Assembly (NCBI GenBank): GCA_016714605.1
Contig: JADKDL010000035.1
Span: 1-61,286 of the forward strand
Direction of reading: 5' to 3'
Source of the DNA: Bacteroidales bacterium
Lineage (GTDB): Bacteria > Bacteroidota > Bacteroidia > Bacteroidales > UBA1715
Length of the DNA: 61,286 nt
Under the pieces are notes generated by a model that ran no database searches, was not told where the DNA came from, and was given only the letters and a program-made list of their open reading frames with translations. Below are positions 29,977 to 39,564 of the stretch, piece after piece (positions within the stretch are counted from its first letter, which is position 1; the number at the start of each line of letters is the position of its first letter). The position numbers and the translations under genes were made by a program.

Positions 29977-30360
29977 ATGCTAGAAGAGAAACGATTTTTA
30001 GTGGTAGACGATTTGGTGATGAACAGGATTCTCTTATGTGAAATTCTTGATTCTATAGGTTGTAAATATGAAGAAGCCAAAAACGGAAAAGAAGCTCTTG
30101 AAAAGCTCTTGAAATCAAAGTTCGATATTGTATTGATGGATATTGAAATGCCAGTAATGAATGGAATAGAGGCTACAAGAGAAATAGGAAAGAATCAGTC
30201 AAAATATAATAATGTTAAGGTAATTGGAGTTACTGCTCATGATCCAAACCGTTTTGCTTCAGATTTCGAGGCAGTTACTTTTGATGGGTTTGTTACCAAA
30301 CCATATACAATTCAAAGATTAAAAGTAGCAATTGACAATCTTTTTCCTCCAAAAGTATAA
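29977..30360 (+). CDS. Stand-alone receiver-domain response regulator
   Basis: A 127-residue protein consisting only of a CheY-like receiver. The acidic pair is in FLVVDDLVMNR, the phospho-acceptor Asp in IVLMDIEMPVMNG, the Thr in VIGVTAHD, and the Lys in FVTKPYT. With no output domain it probably acts by binding a partner or as a phosphorelay intermediate. The C-terminal lobe resembles receivers of hybrid kinases. No cognate kinase is adjacent. The hybrid kinase at 8.8-11.1 kb and the kinase at 33-35.8 kb are the nearest, and the latter has its own regulator. The gene is convergent with iorB, with 15 bp between stops. Confidence 0.93.
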   Translation: MLEEKRFLVVDDLVMNRILLCEILDSIGCKYEEAKNGKEALEKLLKSKFDIVLMDIEMPVMNGIEATREIGKNQSKYNNVKVIGVTAHDPNRFASDFEAVTFDGFVTKPYTIQRLKVAIDNLFPPKV

Positions 30361-30375
30361 CAGTCTGCTAAACTA

Positions 30376-30948
30376 TTAAAGAATCGATTCTCTGCCTAGG
30401 TCTAAGGCTTTTAGGTTTAGTGCTACTACTTTATCTCCTTTTTTCTTAAAAATTTCTATAATGCCTTGTTGTAATGTTTCATAGGGTAATTCAATATAAT
30501 TAGAAGCTACTCCTAGCATAATAATATTCGACGTTTTTAGGTTGCCAAGAGATTTGGCTAACGTATCGGCTGCTACAATTCTGTTGTTTTTTACTGTCTT
30601 TATTGCTTCAAAAACTACATCTTGGGTCGGATAGGCTACTATATTTCTAAAAGGGGTATCGTTGGTTATTAACCAACCATTTGGTTTAAGAAAGTGTAAA
30701 TATCTGAGAGATTCCAATGGCTCTACCGATAAAATTATATCAGCAGTTGCATGTGGTATAAGGTCTGAATAGATGGGTTTGTCTGAAATTCTTACATGAG
30801 AAACCACTTCACCACCTCGCTGACTCATACCATGTGTTTCAGCCTGTTTTATATGATAATTGTTAAGCATTGCAGCCATTCCAAAAACTGCACCTATGGT
30901 CAAAATTCCTTGTCCGCCTACGCCCGATAATAGTATATTTGTATTCAT
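30376..30948 (-). CDS. iorB: Indolepyruvate ferredoxin oxidoreductase, beta subunit
   Basis: The 190-residue protein matches the gamma-type domain of 2-oxoacid:ferredoxin oxidoreductases. It has the N-terminal GVGGQGILTIGAVFG nucleotide-type loop, then AETHGMSQRGGEVVSHVR, and IILSVEPLESLRYLHFLKP. With an alpha subunit (IorA) it would oxidise arylpyruvates from aromatic amino acids to aryl-acetyl-CoA while reducing ferredoxin, in the cytoplasm of anaerobes. Length is normal for IorB. The alpha gene normally sits directly upstream, but here the upstream neighbour is a divergent SUMF1-like gene, so iorA must lie elsewhere in the genome. Confidence 0.9.
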   Translation of the reverse strand: MNTNILLSGVGGQGILTIGAVFGMAAMLNNYHIKQAETHGMSQRGGEVVSHVRISDKPIYSDLIPHATADIILSVEPLESLRYLHFLKPNGWLITNDTPFRNIVAYPTQDVVFEAIKTVKNNRIVAADTLAKSLGNLKTSNIIMLGVASNYIELPYETLQQGIIEIFKKKGDKVVALNLKALDLGRESIL

Positions 30949-31135
30949 CTTTAATTTATTGCGTTGAATTTTAAAAGTGAGATTTGTATCGCAGTCACTG
31001 GCGACTGTAAAAATTTCACTTAAGTGGTAAAATTAAATTTTTAAAATTTATTATGCAAATATGAAATGATGTTAGCATTTTGTGAAACTTTATATATATT
31101 TATTAAAAATAAAAAGAATAAAATCTAAAAAATAT

Positions 31136-31143
31136 TATATTTG
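31136..31143 (+). promoter_or_regulatory. Putative -7 box (TAnnTTTG) of the SUMF1-like gene
   Basis: tatatttg matches the Bacteroidota -7 consensus exactly and ends 17 bp before the ATG at 31161, implying a very short leader. The -33 element is not clear. Confidence 0.45.
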
Positions 31144-31160
31144 CTTTAAACACATTATTC

Positions 31161-32117
31161 ATGTATATAACTAAAATATTATTTTTCATACTAGCAATAT
31201 ATCTGTTTAATCAAACTATTTCGGCACAGACAAATTATACTGAGGCTGCTTTAGACGCAGGTATTGAAATGGTTTTTGTAACCGGTATAGAATATATGAT
31301 GGGTAGCGGAATGAGTGAACCGGGTAGGCATGACGATGAAAATCTTCACAAAGTAAAAGTTAATAATTTTTATATTGGAAAATTTGAAATCACTCAACAG
31401 CAATATAAAAAGATAATTGGTACAAATCCGAGCGAATTAAGCTCTTGTGGCGACAATTGTCCGGTTACCAATGTTTCTTGGACCGATGCTGTAGCTTTTT
31501 GCAATAAATTAAGTGAAAGTGCCGGATTGACGAGTTATTATACAATAAGTACTACCGGCGTTTCATACAATACATCGGCAAATGGCTATAGGTTACCTAC
31601 AGAAACAGAATGGGAATTGGCTGCTCGTGCCGGTACTAAAACACCTATATATAGTGGCAATGTAACCCAAGTATCTGATAATAATTGGACTGAACTTGGA
31701 AGTATAGCCTATTATTCGGGCAACAGTTGTGCAACTTATGCGGGTGCTCAAGATTGTAGCGACAAAACTGATAAACAGGAAACGTGCGACTTATGTGGAA
31801 TACAAGCTGTAGGTAAGAAAACGCCAAATAGTTTTGGATTACACGATATGTTGGGAAATGTTTGGGAATGGTGTAATGACTATTATGGATCATATATTCC
31901 AGAACAGCAAGGGCAAGAAATGACATTAGAAAGTGTAAGTCAGGTGTCTAATGTATTGCAAGAAAATCCGATGGGACCAACAATTGGTAAACTTAGAGTA
32001 AGAAGAGGTGGCAGCTGGAAATTGGGTGCTAGAAATGCTCGATGTGCTAAACGATCTAACAGAGCCGAGTCTTTTCAAGGTTCGGATGTTGGTTTTAGAA
32101 TTGCGAGAAATTCTTAA
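31161..32117 (+). CDS. SUMF1/formylglycine-generating-enzyme-like exported protein
   Basis: The 318-residue protein has an N-terminal signal peptide (IILFF-type hydrophobic stretch ending ISAQ) and one FGE-sulfatase fold domain: YMMGSGMSEPGRHDDEN, FYIGKFEITQQQYKKI, NVSWTDAVAFCNKLSE, YRLPTETEWELAARAG, FGLHDMLGNVWEWCND, VRRGGSWKLGARNARCA, and final DVGFRIARN. True formylglycine-generating enzymes keep a copper-binding Cys pair near the C-terminal GFR motif. Here that motif is GFRIA without Cys, so sulfatase activation is unlikely. Many Bacteroidota use this fold as a secreted or gliding-related lipoprotein domain. Function is otherwise unknown. Confidence 0.88.
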   Translation: MYITKILFFILAIYLFNQTISAQTNYTEAALDAGIEMVFVTGIEYMMGSGMSEPGRHDDENLHKVKVNNFYIGKFEITQQQYKKIIGTNPSELSSCGDNCPVTNVSWTDAVAFCNKLSESAGLTSYYTISTTGVSYNTSANGYRLPTETEWELAARAGTKTPIYSGNVTQVSDNNWTELGSIAYYSGNSCATYAGAQDCSDKTDKQETCDLCGIQAVGKKTPNSFGLHDMLGNVWEWCNDYYGSYIPEQQGQEMTLESVSQVSNVLQENPMGPTIGKLRVRRGGSWKLGARNARCAKRSNRAESFQGSDVGFRIARNS

Positions 32118-32173
32118 ACCAATAAAGTAATTTTGCGTTAATAAATTAAATAGTAAAAGATAATATTTTTGAA

Positions 32174-33031
32174 ATGATTTTAATAGCCGATAGCGGATCT
32201 TCCAAAACAGATTTTAATATCATTGATGCAAAAGGTAAAATATCATCATTTACCACATCCGGATTAAGTCCTTTTTTTGTAAATTCTAATACAATTTCTT
32301 ACGAAATAAAAAAAAACTATCCTGAGAACTTTCTTTTGGAAGATATTCAAGCGGTATTTTTTTATGGAGCCGGCTGTTCTTCCGAAGATAGAATTGGTAT
32401 AGTACACAAAGGATTAAACAATTGCTTTAAAAATGCGGAAATAGAAATAAATACCGATTTATATGGTGCAGCTCTAGCCACATTTGGAAACTCCGAAGGT
32501 CTTGTAGCAATTCTAGGTACAGGCTCAAACTCCTGTTATTGGGATGGATACAATATTATTCAATCAAGTCCTTCGCTAGGATATATTCTTGGAGACGAAG
32601 GAAGTGGAGCTGTATTAGGAAAAGTTTTACTTACATTACTATTAAACGGAGAATTGCCTCCCGAATTAGAATCTCAATTTTATAATACCTATGATATTTC
32701 TCAAAATGATATACTTGACGGTATTTATAGAAAAGAAAAACCAAATAGTTTTATGGCATCTTTCACCTATTTCTGGGTAGAAAATCTTCACCATCCTTAT
32801 GTGAAATATGTAGTAAATAATTGTTTTTTAAGATTTTTTGAGAAGAATATTATCAAATATCCCGATTATGACAAATATCAGCTTCGTTGTGTAGGCTCTA
32901 TTGCCCACTACTTCAATGATATTCTTATAGAATGTGCTTTGGCATACAATATAAAAATTGACAGTATTGTAAGGCAACCTATTCACGGTCTTTCAAAATA
33001 TTTTCTTGAAAAAATGGATATCAGAAAATGA
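32174..33031 (+). CDS. BadF/BadG-type ATPase, N-acetylglucosamine-kinase-like
   Basis: The 285-residue cytoplasmic protein belongs to the ASKHA superfamily. The phosphate-1 loop is IADSGSSKTDFNI, phosphate-2 is AILGTGSNSCYWDG, and the glycine-rich GYILGDEGSGAVLG follows, the pattern of N-acetylglucosamine kinase-like members. A kinase for an amino sugar, perhaps in cell-wall recycling, is the likely role, but the family also contains activators of dehydratases. Its last four bases overlap the first four of the next gene (ATGA at 33028-33031), which suggests translational coupling to the following sensor kinase. Confidence 0.85.
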   Translation: MILIADSGSSKTDFNIIDAKGKISSFTTSGLSPFFVNSNTISYEIKKNYPENFLLEDIQAVFFYGAGCSSEDRIGIVHKGLNNCFKNAEIEINTDLYGAALATFGNSEGLVAILGTGSNSCYWDGYNIIQSSPSLGYILGDEGSGAVLGKVLLTLLLNGELPPELESQFYNTYDISQNDILDGIYRKEKPNSFMASFTYFWVENLHHPYVKYVVNNCFLRFFEKNIIKYPDYDKYQLRCVGSIAHYFNDILIECALAYNIKIDSIVRQPIHGLSKYFLEKMDIRK

Positions 33032-35780
33032 ATATAGAAAATGAGCTCGAAATTCTGAGAAATAAGTTAAATCAATTAGAGCAAGAAAACCATAAACTTA
33101 AAAGAGATACTTTACAAAATAAGGTAAACAATCTCTTGTTTGGTTTTTTTTCAAATTGTAAAGATGTTGCTGTCATAATTTCTGATTCAAAAAAAAGATT
33201 AGTTTTTGCCAATAAAGGGGCTTCCGAAATTTTTGATATTCATCAAGATCAGATGTGTATTGAAGATGCCTTTTTAAAGAATATACTTTTGCCCGACGAT
33301 TATAATTTATTGTTGGAGAATCATAAACATGCTATAGAAAATAAATTAGAAGTAATCGAAACTATATGTAAGATAAAAGTAGGCAAACAAGAAAAAAGTG
33401 TTTTGTTTGAGGATACATTATGTATTTTAGAAGAAGAAAATGAAACAACAAATTATATTATTTACTCCAAACTTACAAATCTATCACATCAGGTATATCA
33501 ACCTATTTCTGATGATATTTATATTGAAAAGACAAGACGTATAGGTGCAGAAACAGCACTTCGAGAAAATGAAGCCAAGCTAAGAAGTTTTTTTGAGCAG
33601 TCGGCCAACGGAATTGTTTTTATAAATTCACAGCAGATAATAATTGATTTTAATCATTTAGCATCAGAGATGCTTGAGTTTAATAAAGAAATTGTATTTA
33701 ATAAAAGTATTGAAAGCCTCTTTTGTAAGTTAGCTGAGAAACAAAAAATTACCAATGAAACGAGTAGAGATTTTATTTCAAAACTAACTTTCTACTTTCA
33801 AAATTATACAACATTCAAAACTAACTTTTTGTATGAATTTGAATTCTTTTCAAACAGAGGTAAGCTAAATATTTCCATTTCTGTTTTTCCAATAAACAAT
33901 TCGGGTGAAGTGTTTTTTGGTGGTATACTCAGAGATATAACCGTAGAAAAAAATAATGAATCAGAACTTGAAAAATATCATGAGTATCTAGAAGAGGTTA
34001 TAAAAGAAAGAACTATAGACCTTATACAATCAGAACATAGAATAAAAAACTTAAGCGACAGTTTACCAGGAGGCGCTATATTTAGAGCCATTAGAACTGA
34101 TGATCATGTTTTTAAACTCGATTATGTGAGTGGAAATTTCTATGAATTGATAGGAGTAGACCCTGCCATGGATTATACCAATTTGGTAGGAATTTATGAT
34201 AATATTCATCCAAGCGATAGGGATAAATTTCTAAAGCAAAAGGAAATATCTAGATATTCGCTCTCCGATTTTAATCTAGAGGTTCGGTACTACATGCCTC
34301 AGGGAAACACCAAGTGGTTTCAAATAAGAGCAAAAGCAAATGTTACTGACAATGGTAAAGTTTTCTGGGATGGATATGTTATTGATACTACAGAAAAACC
34401 TTTATCATACTGAATTACAGGAACGAGAGGCTTTACTTAATTCGGTAATTGAAAATATTCCTTATGATTTTTGGGCGCTTGATGAAAACAATAATTATTT
34501 CATTCAAAGTAAAGCTTCAAAAGTATATTGGGGTACATTGCTAGGTAAAAATTTTAATGATATAAAAATACCAGAAAGTTCTAAAATTGTTTTTGGTAAG
34601 ACACTTGAACGTGTGAAAAAGGGTGAGGTTGTAAATGAGGTAAACCGCATACTCGATGTAAATGGCGATTTGTACTACTTCCAAAACATTTCTGGTCCTC
34701 TCGTTATAAAAAACAAAATTAAAGGAGCCTTAGGGTTCAATATAGATATTACTGAACGAAAAATAGTTGAAGAAAAACTGGTTCAGAATGAAGAAAAGTT
34801 TAGAAATATCTTTAATAATAGTACCGATAGTATTATTATTCATTCTGTAATGGGTCAAATCTACGAGTCTAATTCTATCTTTAGAAATCTTATAGATTAT
34901 ACTGAAGATGAATGTATTGATAAGCAAATTTTTGATTTTGTAGATCACGAATCTACCCTTAAATTTAAAAATGAAATCGCTTCACTCTCGCTTAACAATC
35001 TTGATTTTACAACAGAAGCAATTTTAATTACTAGAAGTAATTCATTTATTCCTATTGAAATAAAAAGTAAAGTTATTACCTATCTTGGCAGGAATGCTCT
35101 ATTAACAATTATTAGGAATGTAAGTTATAGAAAAAGATTTGAGAGAAAATTACTCGATGCAATTATTGAAACAGAAGAAAAAGAACGAGCTCAGTTGGCT
35201 GCCGATTTACACGATGAAATAGGCCCTCTTTTATCAAGCATGAAAATGTATATTTCTTTGTTGAAAGATACGAAAGATATAGAAAAATCTAAATTCGTTG
35301 GCGAACAGGTATTTACCCTAGTTACCGAAGCTATTACCAGTATAAGGGAAATTTCAAATTCATTGAGTCCGCATGTACTTACTAATTATGGTTTGATTGA
35401 GGCAGTAAAAAATGTAATACAATCGGTATCAAAATTTATTGAAATAGATTTTTCGAGCAATTGTGAAAAAATGCGTTTTGCTTCAAATACAGAAACTGTT
35501 TACTACCGAGTTTTTAAAGAGTTGTTAAACAACACAGTAAAACATGCACAGGCAACAAATATAATTATATCATTTATCTTTGAAAATGACCGTCTCACTT
35601 TCACTTACAAAGATGATGGAAAAGGATTTGATTATGAAAAAAGCTTTTGAAAATAAAAAAGAAGGTTTAGGTTTGTATAATATTATAAATCGTGCAAAAA
35701 CTATAAATGCAGATTATACCTTTACAAGTAGTCCGGGTGAAGGTACTTTTTTTGAAATGAAGACGAGTATGAACATATAA
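33028..35780 (+). CDS. Multi-PAS sensor histidine kinase (HisKA_3 type), two frameshifts
   Basis: An intact product would be about 917 residues: a short N-terminal coiled coil, at least four PAS-type domains (for example GGILRDITVEKNN, YVIDTTE, ALGFNIDITERK, FRNIFNNSTDSIII), a HisKA_3 dimerisation helix with the His in AADLHDEIGPLLSSMKMY, and a HATPase domain (ELLNNTVKHAQATN, YKDDGKGFDYEK, GLGLYNIINRAKTI, SSPGEGTFFEM). No membrane helix is seen, so the kinase is cytoplasmic. The frame changes at the A5 run 34394-34398 (one extra base) and the A6 run 35637-35642 (one extra A). Open segments are 33028-34413, 34340-35650 and 35580-35780. All domains remain recognisable. The response regulator begins 15 bp downstream and is the clear partner. 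Confidence 0.85.
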
Positions 35781-35795
35781 ATAGTTTAAAAAATT

Positions 35796-36437
35796 ATGGA
35801 AAAAATTTCAATTCTTATTGTAGATGACCATCAGTTATTTAGAAATGGTTTAAAGTTTATTTTATCAGATTGCGAAGATTTTGAAGTAATTGCAGAAGCT
35901 TCAAATGGCGAAGAGTTTATAAAACTAATGAAAAACCTGAAACCTGATATTGTTCTTATGGACATAAATATGCCCGTAATGAATGGTATAGATGCGAGTA
36001 GAAAAGCTTTAGCTGTAAATCCTGATTTGAAAATAGTAATTTTATCAATGTATGATGATGAACAGTACTATAATTCGCTTATTGAATTGGGTGTGAAAGG
36101 ATTCCTTTTAAAAGATGCTACTTCTGATGAATTAAAAACTTCTATTCTTAGAATTTACAATAATCATACATATTTTTCGCAAGAATTATTGATTAAGATT
36201 ATTAAGAACAAAGAGAATTCTGTAAATGTAAATATTACAGCACGTGAAAAAGATGTTTTGGAACTTATTTGTAAAGGACTTTCAAATACCGAAATTTCTG
36301 AAAAATTGTTCATTAGTCCGCGTACTGTTGAGAGACACCGTGCCAATTTATTGGAAAAAACCAGTTCGTCTAACTCAATTAAGTTGGTGCTGTTTGCAAT
36401 AAAAAATAATTTGGTTCAATTGGAAGTTGAGAATTAA
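35796..36437 (+). CDS. NarL/LuxR-type response regulator
   Basis: The 213-residue protein has a receiver (acidic residues in LIVDDHQLFRNG, phospho-acceptor in IVLMDINMPVMNG, then VILSMYDD and GFLLKDA) and a C-terminal LuxR-type HTH (ITAREKDVLELICKGLSNTE, then EKLFISPRTVERHRANLL). It is the DNA-binding partner expected for a HisKA_3 kinase, and that kinase gene lies 15 bp upstream. The next gene starts 3 bp downstream, so all four genes from 32174 probably form one transcript. The target promoters cannot be deduced from the window. Confidence 0.95.
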   Translation: MEKISILIVDDHQLFRNGLKFILSDCEDFEVIAEASNGEEFIKLMKNLKPDIVLMDINMPVMNGIDASRKALAVNPDLKIVILSMYDDEQYYNSLIELGVKGFLLKDATSDELKTSILRIYNNHTYFSQELLIKIIKNKENSVNVNITAREKDVLELICKGLSNTEISEKLFISPRTVERHRANLLEKTSSSNSIKLVLFAIKNNLVQLEVEN

Positions 36438-36440
36438 TAC

Positions 36441-36956
36441 ATGTCGAGATTTTCTGATTTAGACTTTGTTGCAATAGATTTTGAAACTGCAGTAAAGCAT
36501 CATATTTGCGCGGTAGGTATAGTAAATGTAAAAGCCGGAGAAATTGTAGATGAATTTTATTCATTGATACAACCTCCGGGAAACTTTTACAACTTCTACA
36601 ATGTGCAGGTACATGGCATAACTCCTGATATGACAGAGTCTGAAGCTTTGTTTGATTCCGTATATTCTGAAATTAAAAAGCGCATTAAAGGTAATATTGT
36701 AGTTGCTCACAATGAATCTTTTGACCGGAATGTGCTTATGAAAACTATGAACGACTTTGGTATTTCATATTCCGATTTGGATATATGCAAGAAGTGGGAG
36801 TGTACCATGCGCATTTACAAGAAGAAAGGTTTTACCCCAGCCTCGCTTGATGCTTGTAGTAGAAAATTTAATATTTCGCTGCAACACCATAATGCACTCT
36901 CTGATGCAATTGCATGTGCAAAATTGTATTTATTGCACATGCAGAACAGCGAATAG
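36441..36956 (+). CDS. DnaQ-like DEDDh 3'-5' exonuclease
   Basis: The 171-residue protein consists of one RNase T/DnaQ exonuclease domain. ExoI is FVAIDFETAV (Asp and Glu), ExoII is VVAHNESFDRNVL (Asp), and ExoIII is LQHHNALSDAIACA (His and Asp). The set gives the DEDDh class, which uses two metal ions to remove nucleotides from 3' ends of DNA or RNA. It is close in size to stand-alone DNA polymerase III epsilon-like exonucleases of Bacteroidota. Three bases separate it from the preceding regulator stop, so it is probably co-transcribed with the two-component pair. A functional link to that pair is not obvious. Confidence 0.92.
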   Translation: MSRFSDLDFVAIDFETAVKHHICAVGIVNVKAGEIVDEFYSLIQPPGNFYNFYNVQVHGITPDMTESEALFDSVYSEIKKRIKGNIVVAHNESFDRNVLMKTMNDFGISYSDLDICKKWECTMRIYKKKGFTPASLDACSRKFNISLQHHNALSDAIACAKLYLLHMQNSE

Positions 36957-37007
36957 TAGTAATTTATATTTTAAGAACTCAAATATTGGTCATTAAAAAA
37001 TCTGTTT

Positions 37008-38053
37008 CTACAGATTTACGAGCGTTGCGCCAAACTTATATTTTTCAAATGAAGCATCCTGATAGCGAAGTTTACTATATTTTCTATCGAGAATGTTTCT
37101 AATTTTCATTTTTAATACTCCATTACCTACACCATGTATAAACACTACTTTGCGAAGCTTATCTTTGATAGCTTCATTAAGTCTTTCTTCAAAGTGGTTA
37201 AGTTGTATTTCTAATTTTTCGTTAGGTTCCAATCCCGACTCATTTTCAACCAATTCATGTATATGCAAATCTACTTCAAGGGTAGTTTCTCGCATATCTT
37301 GAATCTCTTTTCGGCTTCTTTCTTTCAACTTTGTTCTGTCTATTTCTTTAGAATGAATAGCATCTAAAATTGTTTTGCCATCTATATTTTTTAGCTGTTC
37401 AAGCAATGTGTCATTTACAATATCTAGAACATAAGCCTGCTCTTCAAAAAGTCATTTGGTTTAAAAACACCATTTTTAAATAACTTAACAGCTACAAATT
37501 CTATAGTTTTCTGAATAGGATTTGTTAATGAATAAGGTTTTCTTTTATAGAGTGTTCCCTGAAAACAGAGTGAAATATTATCTTGAATTGTATTTCTTTT
37601 ATAGGTTTTAATGTAAACTTTATTATTAGATTCAATCAAACCACTTTCTACGTTTATATACAAATCGCCTTTTTTTTCTGAAATGTTATACAAGAAATGA
37701 TAATTACAATCATTAATAATATACAAATCAAACTCATCTAGAGAAAGAGAATCGGGAACCAGAGCACAATGAATTTTTGGTATGTCGTTACCTGCAATCT
37801 CTTGATCCGATTCTGGTTCAAGTTGCTTTATTTCAACTGCTTCTTCCTTAACTACAACTACTTCTTTAGCCGTTTTATTGGGACTTTTTTGAACACTTTC
37901 TTTAGGTATTACAACTACATCGGTTTTTAATACCGGATAATTAAATCCATTATCATCTCTTACCTCTACCAGTGTCTGATTTACTATTTTCACAACAATA
38001 CCACCACCAACACTGTTTAGAAATCTAACACTATCGCCAATCTTTATTTCCAT
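37008..38053 (-). CDS. DUF2027 / Smr-domain protein, frameshifted
   Basis: The N-terminal segment (38053-37424) matches DUF2027: IGDSVRFLNSVGGGIVVKI, then VRDDNGFNYPVLKTDVVVIP, and a beta-rich middle domain. The C-terminal segment (37406-37008) is an Smr domain: LEVDLHIHELVE, then VVFIHGVGNGVLKMKIRN and a final FGATLVNL. In Bacteroidota these form one protein of about 350 residues, usually a MutS2-like Smr nuclease partner of unknown role. The break is in the A5 run 37446-37450 (a T5 run on the coding strand). One more base gives NDFFEEQAYVLDIVNDTLLEQ and a continuous frame. A sequencing error or a recent mutation is likely. The gene is divergent from queA. Confidence 0.87.
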
Positions 38054-38200
38054 AATTATATTTTTACAAGGTAAAGTTAATTAATTTTGCATTAAAATTT
38101 GTAGTTCCATATCCGAAGATTGAATATTATAAGGTATTTGTGCAGAAATAGTGCAGAAAACATTATATATCCTATCGAAAGTATAATTAAATATAAATAC

Positions 38201-39421
38201 ATGAATGTGCAAGCCCAATATATAGAAATTGAAGCATATAACTATCTGTTGCCGGACGATAAAATTGCTAAATATCCGTTAGAAAATAGAGATGCTTCAA
38301 AATTATTAATTTATAAAAATAAGGATATTAGTGAAGCTTCTTTTACAGATATTACGCTCCATTTGCCCAACAATTCGTTGTTGATATTTAACAATACAAA
38401 GGTTATAGCTGCTCGTATTCTTATGAATAAGGAGAGTGGTGCGCATATAGAAATTTTTTGCTTGGAACCCTACTTTCCCGAAAGTTACGAACTCATGTTT
38501 TCTCAGCAAAAACAGTGTGTATGGAAGTGTATTGTAGGCAATTCGAAACGGTGGAAAGCAGAACCACTTACCAAAACAATACAGGTAGGTTCTGAATCTG
38601 TGCAATTTACTGCAAAACGAATTGAGAATAATCAAACCGTTCATTTGGTTGAGTTTACTTGGGATAGTAACCACAGTTTTAGCGAGATGCTTGACGCACT
38701 CGGTCAGATACCTATACCTCCTTACCTCAATCGTGCTACTGAGTCTATAGATTTAGAGAGATATCAGACTGTCTATTCAAAACATAAAGGTTCGGTAGCA
38801 GCACCAACGGCCGGACTGCATTTTACCGATTCTATTCTCAGTAAACTTAAAGAACAAGGAATTGAAAAAGGTGAAATAACGCTGCATGTAGGAGCGGGAA
38901 CGTTTAAACCAGTACAATCAAAAACAATTGGTGAACATGAAATGCACACCGAATTGTTCAGTTTCAATATAAAACTATTGGAGCAAATTATCAATGCTAA
39001 TTACTTTATAATAGCCGTTGGAACCACCTCATTGCGTACTCTGGAAAGCATCTATTGGCTTGGCTGCAAGCTCATAGAGACAGGTGAAATGCCCAATAAG
39101 ATTAGTCAGTGGGAGGTTTATAATCATAATACAATTGATTATAAAGAAAGCTTGAATGCAATACTCACGCATATAAAATCAAAGAATATAGAAAGTTTCA
39201 CCGCCTCTACGCAAATATTAATAGCTCCCGGTTATATATTTAAGGTAGTAAAAGGATTAATTACAAATTTCCATCAACCACAGAGTACCTTGCTTGTGCT
39301 GGTATCGGCATTTATTGGTGAAGAATGGGAAAGAATTTACGACTATGCCCTAAAAAATGATTTCAGATTTCTCAGTTATGGCGATAGTTCATTAATAATT
39401 CCAATAAACAACGAAAAATAA
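38201..39421 (+). CDS. queA: S-adenosylmethionine:tRNA ribosyltransferase-isomerase
   Basis: QueA transfers the ribosyl part of S-adenosylmethionine to 7-aminomethyl-7-deazaguanine in tRNA, making epoxyqueuosine. Conserved features include the N-terminal YNYLLPDDKIAKYPLENRD, LLIFNNTKVIAARI, PPYLNRATESIDLERYQTVY, VAAPTAGLHFTDSIL, TLHVGAGTFKPVQ, AVGTTSLRTLES and ITNFHQPQSTLLVLVSAF. I chose the ATG at 38201; an in-frame ATG at 38120 adds 27 residues that are not part of the fold. The last 112 bp matter. Bases 39310-39403 are repeated exactly at 47349-47442, and beyond that point the C-terminus here reads INNEK, whereas the distal copy reads FSE. Confidence 0.95.
   Translation: MNVQAQYIEIEAYNYLLPDDKIAKYPLENRDASKLLIYKNKDISEASFTDITLHLPNNSLLIFNNTKVIAARILMNKESGAHIEIFCLEPYFPESYELMFSQQKQCVWKCIVGNSKRWKAEPLTKTIQVGSESVQFTAKRIENNQTVHLVEFTWDSNHSFSEMLDALGQIPIPPYLNRATESIDLERYQTVYSKHKGSVAAPTAGLHFTDSILSKLKEQGIEKGEITLHVGAGTFKPVQSKTIGEHEMHTELFSFNIKLLEQIINANYFIIAVGTTSLRTLESIYWLGCKLIETGEMPNKISQWEVYNHNTIDYKESLNAILTHIKSKNIESFTASTQILIAPGYIFKVVKGLITNFHQPQSTLLVLVSAFIGEEWERIYDYALKNDFRFLSYGDSSLIIPINNEK
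39310..39403 (+). repeat. 94-bp perfect direct repeat, proximal copy (inside the queA 3' end)
   Basis: This segment is identical, base for base, to 47349-47442, at an offset of 8039 bp. The two copies bound the metalloprotease block. The repeat includes queA codons for IGEEWERIYDYALKN through LIIP. Confidence 0.9.
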
Positions 39422-39478
39422 AACGATTGGCAATTTTGTCAATTCAATTAATTTTATATGTACCGCATTATGATTGTA

Positions 39479-39501
39479 GGGGCAACCCTTGTGGTTGCCC
39501 T
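39479..39501. repeat. GC-rich hairpin element (ggggcaacc...ggttgccct)
   Basis: A 9-bp stem (one G-T pair) with loop cttgt lies 57 bp after queA. It resembles short GC-rich palindromic repeats that are scattered in Bacteroidota genomes. It may also end the queA transcript, although no T tract follows. Confidence 0.6.
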
Positions 39502-39564
39502 ATTTAATAATTAATTATTCATTTCCCAGCAAATAAAATCTAAAGAAACAGCTTACGGCTCATG

